A program made the translations under genes and the position numbers. From Sutterella faecalis (GTDB lineage Bacteria > Pseudomonadota > Gammaproteobacteria > Burkholderiales > Burkholderiaceae_F), in the NCBI RefSeq assembly GCF_006337085.1, contig NZ_CP040882.1, positions 2,418,001-2,482,000 on the forward strand: a stretch of DNA of 64,000 nt, read 5' to 3'. Positions 40,435 to 48,246 of this stretch are shown piece by piece. The notes beneath the pieces are model-generated. The model was not told the DNA's origin and ran no database searches. It saw only the letters and a list, made by a program, of their open reading frames with translations. Each line of letters starts with the position of its first letter. Position 1 is the first letter of the stretch.

Positions 40435-41268
40435 TCAGCGTAAATGCCGGAGCGGAAAGGCCTCGGCAAAGTCGAGCACGATGCGGCGAAGATCGTCGGG
40501 GAGAAGACGGAGCGCTTTTTCACGGATCATCTGCGGCACGGGAGAGCGTCCTTCCGCAATCGAACCCGCAATGGCAGCGATGGTGTCGCAGTCGCCTCCG
40601 AGCGCAACCGCCCGGCGGATGGTTTCTTCGTAGCTTCTGCTCTGAAGCGCAATTTGAAGCGCAAGCGGTACGGTTCCTCGGCAGGAAAGATCCGTCCGGA
40701 TGGGAGGCGTGAGGCGGCTTAATTCCGGAAGGGGGCCCAGCGCGCTGAAGCGCTTTCCCCATTCGCTTCGAATGTCTTCTTCGGGTTGATGGGCCCGGAA
40801 AGCGTCGATTGCCCATACGGTTGCTGCCGCCCCCATCAGCCCTTCCGGGTGTCCGTGCGTGGGAAGCGTTGCGATGCGCGCGAGTTCCTGAGCTTCTCCG
40901 GGCGTCCGCGCCGCCCAGGCGCAGGGCGAAATCCGCATTGCCGCACCGTTGCCGAAGCTCATGGGCGAAGGGGCGTTCTCTGAGAGCATCCAGCGCATGA
41001 AGCGCGCGCCGTAGCCGGCGCTTCCGTGGTCGCCCGCCACCTTTCTGAGCGCGGGTGCAATCACGTGCTGAAAGCGTTCGTGGTCGATCGTGCCGTCGGA
41101 CGACCGGGCATCGAGAAGCGCTTTTGCCACGGCGCAGGTGAGAACGGTGTCGTCCGTCGGAAATGCGTCCGGCGGAAAAATGACGAGATCTTCCGCACGG
41201 CCGCAGAAGTTGGCGAATTCGTAACGGGAACCGAGGATATCGCCGGCAATGGCGCCAATCAGCGGCAT
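40435..41268 (-). CDS. ADP-ribosylglycohydrolase family protein
   Basis: Enzyme of the ARH/DraG family that removes ADP-ribose from proteins or small molecules, 277 aa from the ATG at 41268 (MPLIGAIAGDILGSRYEF, GGAG 10 nt upstream). The dimetal site is complete: FPTDDTVLTCA near the N-terminus and GGDCDTIAAIAGSIAEG near the C-terminus. GDHGSAGYGARFMRWML and GNGAAMRISPCAWAA are also typical. No ADP-ribosyltransferase gene is adjacent, so its target cannot be inferred. Confidence 0.9.
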   Translation of the reverse strand: MPLIGAIAGDILGSRYEFANFCGRAEDLVIFPPDAFPTDDTVLTCAVAKALLDARSSDGTIDHERFQHVIAPALRKVAGDHGSAGYGARFMRWMLSENAPSPMSFGNGAAMRISPCAWAARTPGEAQELARIATLPTHGHPEGLMGAAATVWAIDAFRAHQPEEDIRSEWGKRFSALGPLPELSRLTPPIRTDLSCRGTVPLALQIALQSRSYEETIRRAVALGGDCDTIAAIAGSIAEGRSPVPQMIREKALRLLPDDLRRIVLDFAEAFPLRHLR

Positions 41269-41355
41269 AACGATGTTCTCCAGAGGAAAAAAGGGGAATG
41301 GCAGAGTGCCATTCTGATGCGGCTCGCGGCAAAAAACGACTGAAGGACCAGACAA

Positions 41356-41393
41356 AAGCCGGCCGCATCGCCCGAAAGCGGTGCGGCCGGCTT
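41356..41393 (-). terminator. Intrinsic terminator of ansB
   Basis: AAGCCGGCCGC (41356-41366) pairs with GCGGCCGGCTT (41383-41393), an 11-bp GC-rich stem 49 bp beyond the ansB stop codon, with a short T-tract on the minus strand. Confidence 0.85.
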
Positions 41394-41441
41394 ATTTCCT
41401 CGCTGGCGAACCTCCTCAGACGGGAGGCTCACATTGACAAA

Positions 41442-42482
41442 TTAATACTTGTCAAAGTACTTCTGGACTTCCTTCCAGTCGCCGGTCTTCGTGAGGCTCA
41501 GCTGCAGAAGCACGCGGGCCTTCTGGGGATTGAGCGACTGAGCGGCAACCCAGTGCATCTTCTGGTCGTCAACCTCAGCGTCCTTCGTGGCGGAGCCGGT
41601 CGGAACGCGGGAGGCGCGGACAACAACGATGCCGTCCTTGGCTGCCTGTTCGAGCACGGGCCAGACATCCTTATGGATGTTGCCGTTGCCGACGCCGGCA
41701 GAGACGATGCCCTTGTAGCCGGCCTTCACGAGCGCTTCGGCCTGATACTTCTCAACGCCGGCATGGTTGTAGACGATGCCGACCTTCGGGAGCTTATCGA
41801 GCTTCGTCACGTCGAACGGAGCCGGAAGCTGGGCGCGCAGGCCCACGGCTTCGTAGGTGACCTTGTCGTTGAAGATCCAGCCCACCTTGCCGAAGTTCAT
41901 GGCCTGGAAGGTTTCAGGCTGAGTGGTGTTGGTCTTATAGACATCGCGGGCGCCGATGACGACGTTGTCCATCGCAACGACGACGCCCTGTTCGGCCGTC
42001 TTCGGTTCAGCAGCCGTGATCACAGCCTGGTAGAGGTTCCTCGGGCCGTCAGCGGAGAGACCGGTCGACGGGAGCATGGCGCCCACGAGCACGACCGGCT
42101 TCTTGCAGCGGTTGGTGAGCTGCAGGAAGTAGGCGGTCTCTTCCATCGTGTCGGTGCCGTGCGTGATGACGAAGCCGTCATACTTGCCGCAGTCAGAGGC
42201 GAGCGTCTTGGCGAGCTTGAGCCAGACTTCATCGGACATGTCCTGCGAGCCGATCTGCGCAACCTGCACCGGGGTCACATTGGCGACCTTGGCGAGCTGA
42301 GGAACAGCCGCCACGAGGTGGTTGACCGACACCTGACCGGCCTTGTAGGCCGAACCCGTGGCCGACTGGCCGGCGCCTGCGATCGTGCCGCCCGTGGCGA
42401 GCACGGCGATGTTCGGCAGAGCAAGCGCGGCGGAGGAAGCGGCAGCGAGCGTCAGGGCGAGCAACGAATGCTTAAAGTTCAT
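41442..42482 (-). CDS. ansB: Periplasmic L-asparaginase II
   Basis: Converts asparagine to aspartate and ammonia in the periplasm, 346 aa. AAAGGAG stands 9 nt before the ATG. Signal peptide NFKHSLLALTLAAASSA with cleavage near ALA-LP (about residue 21). Catalytic Thr33 in ATGGTIAGAG, second Thr in THGTDTMEETAYF, Lys in KKPVVLVGAM, and the C-terminal YNHAGVEKYQAEAL and SAGVGNGNI. Together with the dicarboxylate transporters it points to amino acid catabolism, possibly anaerobic aspartate-fumarate metabolism. Confidence 0.95.
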   Translation of the reverse strand: MNFKHSLLALTLAAASSAALALPNIAVLATGGTIAGAGQSATGSAYKAGQVSVNHLVAAVPQLAKVANVTPVQVAQIGSQDMSDEVWLKLAKTLASDCGKYDGFVITHGTDTMEETAYFLQLTNRCKKPVVLVGAMLPSTGLSADGPRNLYQAVITAAEPKTAEQGVVVAMDNVVIGARDVYKTNTTQPETFQAMNFGKVGWIFNDKVTYEAVGLRAQLPAPFDVTKLDKLPKVGIVYNHAGVEKYQAEALVKAGYKGIVSAGVGNGNIHKDVWPVLEQAAKDGIVVVRASRVPTGSATKDAEVDDQKMHWVAAQSLNPQKARVLLQLSLTKTGDWKEVQKYFDKY

Positions 42483-42776
42483 GTGACAACACTCCTTTTT
42501 TGTGTTTTTCGGATGGTATGGGCTCTAGGCCTCTTCACCGGGCCCGTAGCCTGTCGGGTCTGCTGATAAGCCGCTGCGGCAGGAAGCAATTTCGTATGCC
42601 TCAAGGCTCGTTTGCAGATGGCTTCAGTGTAGATGCATGCGGCCCGACTGGAAGGTTTTATCTGCTCTTCTTGATTCAGATTTACCTTTCAGCTTGAGTT
42701 AAGGTTTTTCCCGATGCGAAACTGAATACAGCTGTGGGCGTTATCTGGAGCGAAGTTCTTTTCAGTCCGGCGGGCG

Positions 42777-43511
42777 ATGTCATTCTTCTGCAAACATCGC
42801 CTCGTAGAATGTAGCGTTCTTCAATTCAAAGAACTCGCGAACAGCATGCAGGAAGAAGCGCTTTACTTTCATCCGGCGCCGGACGAAAACGGCGATCCGG
42901 TTCCCGTTTTTTCACCGACCCCCGGTTCGGCCCCGGGGACGTGGCTTAATCCCGATGAGGCCGCCACGTGGTCCGTTACGCACCCGGGCGTTCTCCCGGA
43001 GCGCCTGAACGGTATTCCCTTCACGCACGAAAAGCTGGGCGAGGAGGACTGGCGCGCGCTCATGAAGCGCTATCGGAAATTTCCGGAGCCTGCGGAACCA
43101 GAAAGCCCCAAGCGCCGCACGAGCGGCCTCGTCATTCGCGAGTCTGACGGACGCATCTGGCTCGCGCACCCGACCAATCAGTTCGGGGGCGTCGCGGCCA
43201 CTTTCCCGAAGGGTCGGCTCGAGCCGGGGCTCTCGCTCGTCGTCAATGCCGTGAAGGAAGGCTGGGAAGAGAGCGGCATCGTGGCCGAACCCCAGTGCTA
43301 CCTCTGCGACATTGAGCGCACGAAGACGATCACGCGCTACTACCTCGCAAGGCGCACGGCCGGGTCGCCGAAGGACGCCGGCTGGGAAAGCCAGGCCGTG
43401 AGCCTCGTGCCCCCGCATGAGCTTCTTCATTTCCTCAACAGACCCAACGACCGGAAGGTTCTTCCCTTCATCGCGCTGGCGCTTCGGAATCATTCCGGCG
43501 AGTCGCGATAG
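42777..43511 (+). CDS. NUDIX hydrolase family protein
   Basis: Protein of 244 aa (or 221 if the ATG at 42846, MQEEALYFHPAP, is used; neither has a clear ribosome binding site). Residues about 1-110 are an uncharacterised N-terminal part; the NUDIX domain follows: TSGLVIRESDGRIWLAHPTN and the NUDIX box GRLEPGLSLVVNAVKEGWEE plus SGI. The metal-binding KEGWEESG core is intact, but the first conserved Glu of the box (G-x5-E) is Leu. Likely hydrolyses a nucleoside diphosphate derivative; substrate unknown. Confidence 0.78.
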   Translation: MSFFCKHRLVECSVLQFKELANSMQEEALYFHPAPDENGDPVPVFSPTPGSAPGTWLNPDEAATWSVTHPGVLPERLNGIPFTHEKLGEEDWRALMKRYRKFPEPAEPESPKRRTSGLVIRESDGRIWLAHPTNQFGGVAATFPKGRLEPGLSLVVNAVKEGWEESGIVAEPQCYLCDIERTKTITRYYLARRTAGSPKDAGWESQAVSLVPPHELLHFLNRPNDRKVLPFIALALRNHSGESR

Positions 43512-43561
43512 GGCGCAATGATCGCCGGCAAGCGGCTGAATTTTTCGCGAATTTCGACTAA

Positions 43562-43623
43562 TTGTCGACAAAAAACAGCCTATTACGCAAAGGAAATAAG
43601 GTGTTTTGCCTATACCCTTTGCG
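43562..43623 (+). promoter_or_regulatory. Inverted repeats in the argG leader
   Basis: TTGTCGACAA (43562-43571) is a perfect 10-bp palindrome; CGCAAAGG (43586-43593) and CCTTTGCG (43616-43623) are perfect 8-bp inverted repeats with a 22-bp AT-rich spacer. They lie in the 238-bp region between the NUDIX gene and argG and could be operators or a leader hairpin. Confidence 0.4.
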
Positions 43624-43749
43624 CACCTCCAAAAAAGCAATCCGAAGCGCGGGTTCGGCCTCAAAATCACGCGCTCAGCGCCGATAATGATGGACGGCCC
43701 GATATTTCCCCGGGCGTTACGAAAAGAATTTAAAACGGGTTTTCTAGTC

Positions 43750-45078
43750 ATGTCTCAAACGATTCTTCAAAGCGTTCCGGTTGGCGAGAAGGTGGGCATT
43801 GCCTTCTCGGGCGGTCTTGATACGAGCTGCGCTCTGCGCTGGATGAAGACCAAGGGTGCGCTTCCCTATGCCTATACGGCGAACCTCGCTCAGCCGGATG
43901 AAACGGACTATGAGGCCATTCCCCGCCGCGCCATGGAATACGGCGCCGAGAAGGCCCGTCTCGTCGACTGCCGCGCTCAGCTCGTGAACGAAGGCATCGC
44001 CGCCATTCAGTCGGGCGCCTTCCACATTTCCACGGGCGGTCAGCTCTACTTCAACACCACGCCGCTCGGCCGCGCGGTCACGGGCACGATGCTCGTCGCC
44101 GCCATGCGCGAGGACGGCGTCAACATCTGGGGCGACGGCTCGACCTACAAGGGCAACGACATCGAGCGCTTCTACCGCTACGGCCTCCTTGCCAATCCGA
44201 ACCTCAAGATCTACAAGCCCTGGCTTGACGTCACCTTCATCCGCGAACTCGGCGGCCGCGCTGAAATGTCCGCCTTCCTGCAGAAGGAAGGCTTCAGCTA
44301 CCGCATGTCTGCCGAGAAGGCCTATTCGACCGACTCCAACATGCTCGGCGCCACGCACGAGGCGAAGGATCTCGAACACCTCAATTCGAGCATGAAGATT
44401 GTCGAGCCGATCATGGGCGTTCCCTTCTGGCGCGAGGACTGCAAGATTGAGCCCGAAGTCGTGAAGGTTGCCTTCAAGGACGGCGTTCCGGTCGAAATCA
44501 ACGGCCAGAAGTTCTCCGACCCGGTCGCGCTCATGATGGAAGCCAACCGCATCGGCGGCCGTCATGGTCTCGGCATGTCCGACCAGATCGAAAACCGCAT
44601 CATTGAAGCGAAGAGCCGCGGCATCTACGAAGCCCCGGGCATGGCGCTTCTCTTCATCTGCTACGAACGCCTCGTTACCGGCATCCACAATGAGGACACG
44701 ATCGAGCAGTACCGCACGAACGGCATCCGCCTCGGCCGCTATCTCTACCAGGGCCGCTGGTTCGACAGCCAGGCGATCATGCTGCGCGAAACCGCCATGC
44801 GCTGGGTGGCTTCGGCCATCACGGGCGAAGTGACGCTTGAACTGCGCCGCGGCAACGACTATACGATCCTCAATACCGTGAGCCCGAACCTTACCTACGA
44901 ACCCTCGCGCCTCACGATGGAAAAGGGCGACTCGATGTTCACGGCCGAAGACCGCATCGGCCAGCTCACGATGCGCAACCTCGACATCGTCGATACCCGC
45001 GCGAAGCTCGGCATCTACTCGAAGGAAGGCCTCCTCTCCGGCAGCGACATGACGCCGCTCCTGGGCGGGAACAAGTAA
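43750..45078 (+). CDS. argG: Argininosuccinate synthase
   Basis: Joins citrulline and aspartate with ATP in arginine synthesis, 442 aa, the longer E. coli-like class. The start MSQTILQSVPVGEKVGIAFS at 43750 is chosen by homology; an upstream extension to 43606 is not family-like. The P-loop-like ATP motif is AFSGGLDTSCALRWM; further motifs are YGAEKARLVDCRAQL, DGSTYKGNDIERF and STDSNMLGATHEAKDL. Stand-alone gene, flanked by a structured leader and a strong terminator. Confidence 0.96.
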   Translation: MSQTILQSVPVGEKVGIAFSGGLDTSCALRWMKTKGALPYAYTANLAQPDETDYEAIPRRAMEYGAEKARLVDCRAQLVNEGIAAIQSGAFHISTGGQLYFNTTPLGRAVTGTMLVAAMREDGVNIWGDGSTYKGNDIERFYRYGLLANPNLKIYKPWLDVTFIRELGGRAEMSAFLQKEGFSYRMSAEKAYSTDSNMLGATHEAKDLEHLNSSMKIVEPIMGVPFWREDCKIEPEVVKVAFKDGVPVEINGQKFSDPVALMMEANRIGGRHGLGMSDQIENRIIEAKSRGIYEAPGMALLFICYERLVTGIHNEDTIEQYRTNGIRLGRYLYQGRWFDSQAIMLRETAMRWVASAITGEVTLELRRGNDYTILNTVSPNLTYEPSRLTMEKGDSMFTAEDRIGQLTMRNLDIVDTRAKLGIYSKEGLLSGSDMTPLLGGNK

Positions 45079-45092
45079 GGCGATTCCTGCAT

Positions 45093-45132
45093 CAGAAGCG
45101 CTTCGCCTGCATTCAGGGAGAGAGCGCTTCTG
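45093..45132 (+). terminator. Intrinsic terminator of argG
   Basis: CAGAAGCGCT (45093-45102) and AGCGCTTCTG (45123-45132) are perfect 10-bp inverted repeats starting 14 bp after the argG stop codon; the following tract is only moderately T-rich. Confidence 0.7.
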
Positions 45133-45220
45133 AGAATCGTTCTTCTTTAAGAGAAACAAAGGGTTACATCATTTTGATGCGGCCCTTTTTTCCTATCTGT
45201 AGAATGCAGAAGTTGAAAGA

Positions 45221-45268
45221 CCGCTTTGAAGCGCTGCCGGGAAATCCCGAACGCCTCAAAGCGGTTTT
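45221..45268 (+). terminator. Hairpin with T-run upstream of the CDF gene
   Basis: CCGCTTTGA (45221-45229) pairs with TCAAAGCGG (45256-45264) and TTTT follows. It could be a second terminator for argG or an attenuator in the CDF gene leader, since it lies 82 bp before that start. Confidence 0.6.
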
Positions 45269-45349
45269 GCTCTATCGGGCGCAGATTTTTGGATTCATTC
45301 TCATTTTCGAGGCCCTTTTCTGCTTTTTTTCGCAGGAGTCATTTCAAAA

Positions 45350-46381
45350 ATGGCAGTCGAAAATCAAAAGGGTGCGCTTGCCGCTGCGCAGGCGGAACCC
45401 CTCGAAAATCCTTCGGAATTCTTCAGCCACGGCGAAGGCGACAGTCCCCGCACGCACGCCTCGGAAAAGACCCGGGGGTCCGTCCTCGGATTTGCCGTCC
45501 TCCTTACGCTTACCTTCTCCGCCGTTGAGCTGATTGGCGGCTGGCTCGCGAATTCCCTTGCCCTGATCGGCGATGCCGGCCATATGCTCACCGACTCGAT
45601 GAGCCTCTTTTTTGCGCTGATCGCCAACCGAATCGCGATGAAGGGCGCCGACAAGGTTCACAGCTTCGGACACGGGCGCGTGGAGGTGATTGCCGCCTTC
45701 GTGAACGGCCTCATCATGCTCGGCGTCGTGCTCTGGCTTTTCCTTGAAGCCTTCGAGCGCATCCGGGAGCCGGCCGCCGTTTCGGGCTTCAACGTGATGG
45801 CGATTGCCCTGACGGGTCTTCTCATCAACGTGGGCGTGGCCTGGTCGCTCTCGCGCGACAGAAAGAACGTCAACACCCGCGCGGCGCTCCTTCACGTCAT
45901 GGGAGACCTGATGGGCTCGGTCGCCGCAATCATTGCGGGCGCCGTGATCTGGCTCGGCGGCCCGGCGATTGTTGATCCGCTGCTCTCCATGTTCGTGGGC
46001 GCGCTCCTTCTGCACGCGACCTGGACGATTCTGCGCGACTCCATCCGGATTCTGCTCGACAGCACGCCTGAGAAAACGGACTACGACGCCGTCGGCGAAT
46101 ACATCCGTTCAGTAAAGGATGTGGAAGAGGTGCATGATCTCCACGTCTGGACGATTTCCCCTGGGCACGATGCCGTGCAGTGCCATGTGCTGATTACCTC
46201 CTATCAGTGCTGGCCGAGAATCCTGCATGAGATCCGCGAGGGGATCAAGGGGCGCTTCGGCATCGATCATGTAACGGTGCAGCCGGAATGGGCCTGCATG
46301 ACGCCCTGGTGGATTTGCCCGAAGAATGCCGCCGGCGAAGAAAAAGCGAAGAAGGCGCCCATTGAACGCAACGGGCAGTGA
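45350..46381 (+). CDS. Cation diffusion facilitator (Zn2+/Cd2+ exporter, ZitB-like)
   Basis: Inner-membrane metal exporter of 343 aa with six helices. AGGAG lies 11 nt before the ATG. Transport-site motifs are GDAGHMLTDSMSLFFAL (helix 2) and LHVMGDLMGSVAAI (helix 5), the HD-HD arrangement of zinc-type CDF proteins. A cytoplasmic domain follows (KDVEEVHDLHVWTISPGHDA). The C-terminal tail GEEKAKKAPIERNGQ ends at a TGA that coincides with the right end of the IS605 element, so the native C-terminus may have been longer or different. Confidence 0.93.
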   Translation: MAVENQKGALAAAQAEPLENPSEFFSHGEGDSPRTHASEKTRGSVLGFAVLLTLTFSAVELIGGWLANSLALIGDAGHMLTDSMSLFFALIANRIAMKGADKVHSFGHGRVEVIAAFVNGLIMLGVVLWLFLEAFERIREPAAVSGFNVMAIALTGLLINVGVAWSLSRDRKNVNTRAALLHVMGDLMGSVAAIIAGAVIWLGGPAIVDPLLSMFVGALLLHATWTILRDSIRILLDSTPEKTDYDAVGEYIRSVKDVEEVHDLHVWTISPGHDAVQCHVLITSYQCWPRILHEIREGIKGRFGIDHVTVQPEWACMTPWWICPKNAAGEEKAKKAPIERNGQ

Positions 46382-46480
46382 CTACTCCCCGTCCAATTCT
46401 TCGAATTGGGCGAGGCTTCTCGCTTCTTCGGTCACAACCCGGATGTCTCCGGGATTTACACGACCTCAGCGGGCATTAGG
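46378..46480 (-). ncRNA. Probable omega RNA (reRNA) at the tnpB 3' end
   Basis: TnpB nucleases of IS605-type elements use an RNA made from the end of tnpB and the element's right end, with the guide taken from flanking DNA. The right end here carries the expected hairpins (CCCGG/CCGGG and CCAATTC/GAATTGG). The predicted guide would read the minus strand just left of 46378, antisense to the last codons of the CDF gene. Inferred from family knowledge; the 5' boundary is not defined. Confidence 0.55.
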
Positions 46481-47620
46481 AGAGGACATTTCTCTCCGCA
46501 GGACGGGTAGCCCCTCCGCCCTCAGTATTCTGATGCCTTCGGCCCGGATATTGGCCGCAGCGTTGGCGTTGCGATCATGGTGAGCGCCACAGTGCGGGCA
46601 AGTCCATTCGCGCGTAGCAAGATCAAGCTTCTCAAGCTTGAAGCCGCAGCAGGAGCACGTCTTTGAAGAGGGATAGAAAGTATCGATCTGCATGAAGTAC
46701 TTTCCTTCCCGCTTCATTTTGTAGGCAATCATGCGTAAGAGCTCGCCCCAGGCGGCATCAGCAATCGACTCCGACAGGTGGTGGTTCTTCAGCATGTTGA
46801 TGATTCTTAAACTCTCCGCAGCCAGCGCTTGGCTTTCGTTCACGAGTCGCGAAGAGACCTTGTGAAGGTTGTCGCTGCGGGCATTCGCCACGCGCTTATG
46901 CGCGCGTGCGAGCCTGCGGCGCGCCTTCTCGCGCCGGCGGCTGCCCTTCTTTGTCCTTGAAAACTGTCGGCATCTGCGGCGCAACGCCTTGCGGGCGCGC
47001 TTCAGATGCCTCGGATTGGATTCCTTGCGGCCGTTCGATTCCGTAAGCAGATCCGTGATGCCGACATCAATGCCGGTGACCTGATCCTCATAGATTTCCT
47101 TCAGAGGTTCCTTTTCAGCAAGGCCATCCTCCCAGAGCACGGCGGCGTAATAGTCGCCGGCAGCATCGGCTTCAAGCGTGATGCTCTTCACCTTGCCGAC
47201 GACCTCGCGATGAATTCTGGCCTTGATCGGCTCCATCTTCGGCACGCGCACGTAGTTAGGGCCGACGGAGACGTTGGTGCAGTGATAGCTCGACTGCGGG
47301 CCTCTGCGGGATTTGTAGTGAGGGAAGCCTGCTCTGCCCTCAAAGAAAGCGCGGTAGCCCTTGTTGAGATTCCGCACTGTTTCCTGAAGCGCCATCGAAT
47401 CGTATTCCCTGAGCCTCGCGTACTTCCTCGACTTCTTGGCTCTTGCGATGAGGGGCTTGATCTCGTGGATGAGATCAAGCGATACGCCCCGCGTACGGTA
47501 GTAATGCTTCTTCAGGAAGAGCGCCATGTTCCAGCACTTGCGGACAGCACCCCACTGCGCCCAGAGAAAAGCTTCCTGTGCGGCAGTCGGGTAGATGCGG
47601 AATTTCGCGGCGCGGAGCAT
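46466..47620 (-). CDS. tnpB: TnpB RNA-guided nuclease (IS605 OrfB family)
   Basis: Protein of 384 aa. N-terminal helix-turn-helix part (FRIYPTAAQEAFLWAQWG), central RuvC-like domain with the Asp in VTGIDVGITDLL, the Glu in a RIINMLKNHHLSESIADAAW-type segment, a zinc finger CSCCGFKLEKLDLATREWTC plus PHC, and the last catalytic Asp in HHDRNANAAANI. All catalytic features appear intact. It is divergent from tnpA, with an AT-rich region between. TnpB is the ancestor group of Cas12 nucleases. Confidence 0.95.
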   Translation of the reverse strand: MLRAAKFRIYPTAAQEAFLWAQWGAVRKCWNMALFLKKHYYRTRGVSLDLIHEIKPLIARAKKSRKYARLREYDSMALQETVRNLNKGYRAFFEGRAGFPHYKSRRGPQSSYHCTNVSVGPNYVRVPKMEPIKARIHREVVGKVKSITLEADAAGDYYAAVLWEDGLAEKEPLKEIYEDQVTGIDVGITDLLTESNGRKESNPRHLKRARKALRRRCRQFSRTKKGSRRREKARRRLARAHKRVANARSDNLHKVSSRLVNESQALAAESLRIINMLKNHHLSESIADAAWGELLRMIAYKMKREGKYFMQIDTFYPSSKTCSCCGFKLEKLDLATREWTCPHCGAHHDRNANAAANIRAEGIRILRAEGLPVLRREMSSPNAR

Positions 47621-47634
47621 GCAGCGGTCAATGT

Positions 47635-47683
47635 AATTTATTATTAAATAATATTATGATATTATTATAATTTATATATGGCG
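47635..47683. promoter_or_regulatory. AT-rich divergent promoter region of tnpB/tnpA
   Basis: About 50 bp almost free of G and C, in contrast to the GC-rich surroundings, between the divergent tnpB and tnpA starts. It contains several TATAAT-like hexamers on both strands. Confidence 0.6.
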
Positions 47684-47699
47684 GTCAAGGAAAATTCCG

Positions 47700-48104
47700 A
47701 TGTTCGACGACTATGAAAGAGCGCGTCACAGCGTGACGAAACTCCATGTGCATTTGATTTTCACAACGAAATACCGGCGCAAAGTGATGACGCCGGAAGT
47801 GCTCGAAAGCGTGCTTGCTGCCCTAAAAATCGCGGCCGCAGATCTAGGCTGCATCCTCCTGGAGGCCAACGGGGAGGCGGATCACGTGCACCTGCTCGTG
47901 AGCTACCCTCCGAAGGTGAGCATCAGCGAGATGGTGAACCGCTTTAAAACGCGTTCGTCTCGAAAGATACGCGAGGAATATCCAGGGATTCTTGATGGCG
48001 GCAAAACAGGGCTTTTCTGGTCGCGCAGCTACTTCGCTTGTTCAGTTGGCGGAGCTTCCCTGGAAGTTCTGAAAAATTACATTGAGAATCAGACAACCGA
48101 TTAA
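47700..48104 (+). CDS. tnpA: IS200/IS605 Y1 transposase TnpA
   Basis: Single-strand DNA transposase of 134 aa. HUH motif in EADHVHLLVSYPP, catalytic Tyr in VLKNYIENQ, N-terminal HSVTKLHVHLIFTTKYRRKV typical of Y1 transposases. Complete length, so the element may be autonomous. Its stop codon lies within the base of the following large hairpin. Confidence 0.95.
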   Translation: MFDDYERARHSVTKLHVHLIFTTKYRRKVMTPEVLESVLAALKIAAADLGCILLEANGEADHVHLLVSYPPKVSISEMVNRFKTRSSRKIREEYPGILDGGKTGLFWSRSYFACSVGGASLEVLKNYIENQTTD

Positions 48105-48153
48105 CCGCCATTCCTCCCCGCCCCATCCGGGGCGAGGGCTCCTGGCGGTTTTT
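48103..48153 (+). terminator. Large hairpin after tnpA (element end / terminator)
   Basis: AACCGCCA (48103-48110) pairs with TGGCGGTT (48143-48150), enclosing CCCCG/CGGGG; TTTTT follows (48149-48153). It can act as terminator and as the structured end recognised by TnpA. Confidence 0.7.
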
Positions 48154-48246
48154 GCTGACGGGTTATTCCTAGTAGGCATTCCGGTTGCTGGAGAAGAGGA
48201 AAGAGCATAATTTCCAAGTTCTACAAAGATTAATGCGTTTTTCCTC

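Larger units (their letters stand above)
46378..48153. mobile_element. IS200/IS605-family element (tnpA and tnpB, divergent)
   Basis: About 1.8 kb carrying a Y1 transposase (tnpA, +) and a TnpB RNA-guided nuclease (tnpB, -). The right end, read on the minus strand after tnpB, has the hairpin CCAATTC-ttc-GAATTGG (46390-46406 region) and ends GGGGAGTAGTCAC, a typical IS605 right-end sequence. The left end lies beyond tnpA near a large hairpin (48103-48150); its exact limit was not determined. No target-site duplication is expected for this family. Confidence 0.88.

Noticed and set aside
40314..40523. 69-codon minus-strand frame between the hypothetical gene and the ADP-ribosylglycohydrolase gene
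   Set aside because: It overlaps the end of the ADP-ribosylglycohydrolase gene in another frame and its N-terminal part is a shadow of it; no recognisable features.
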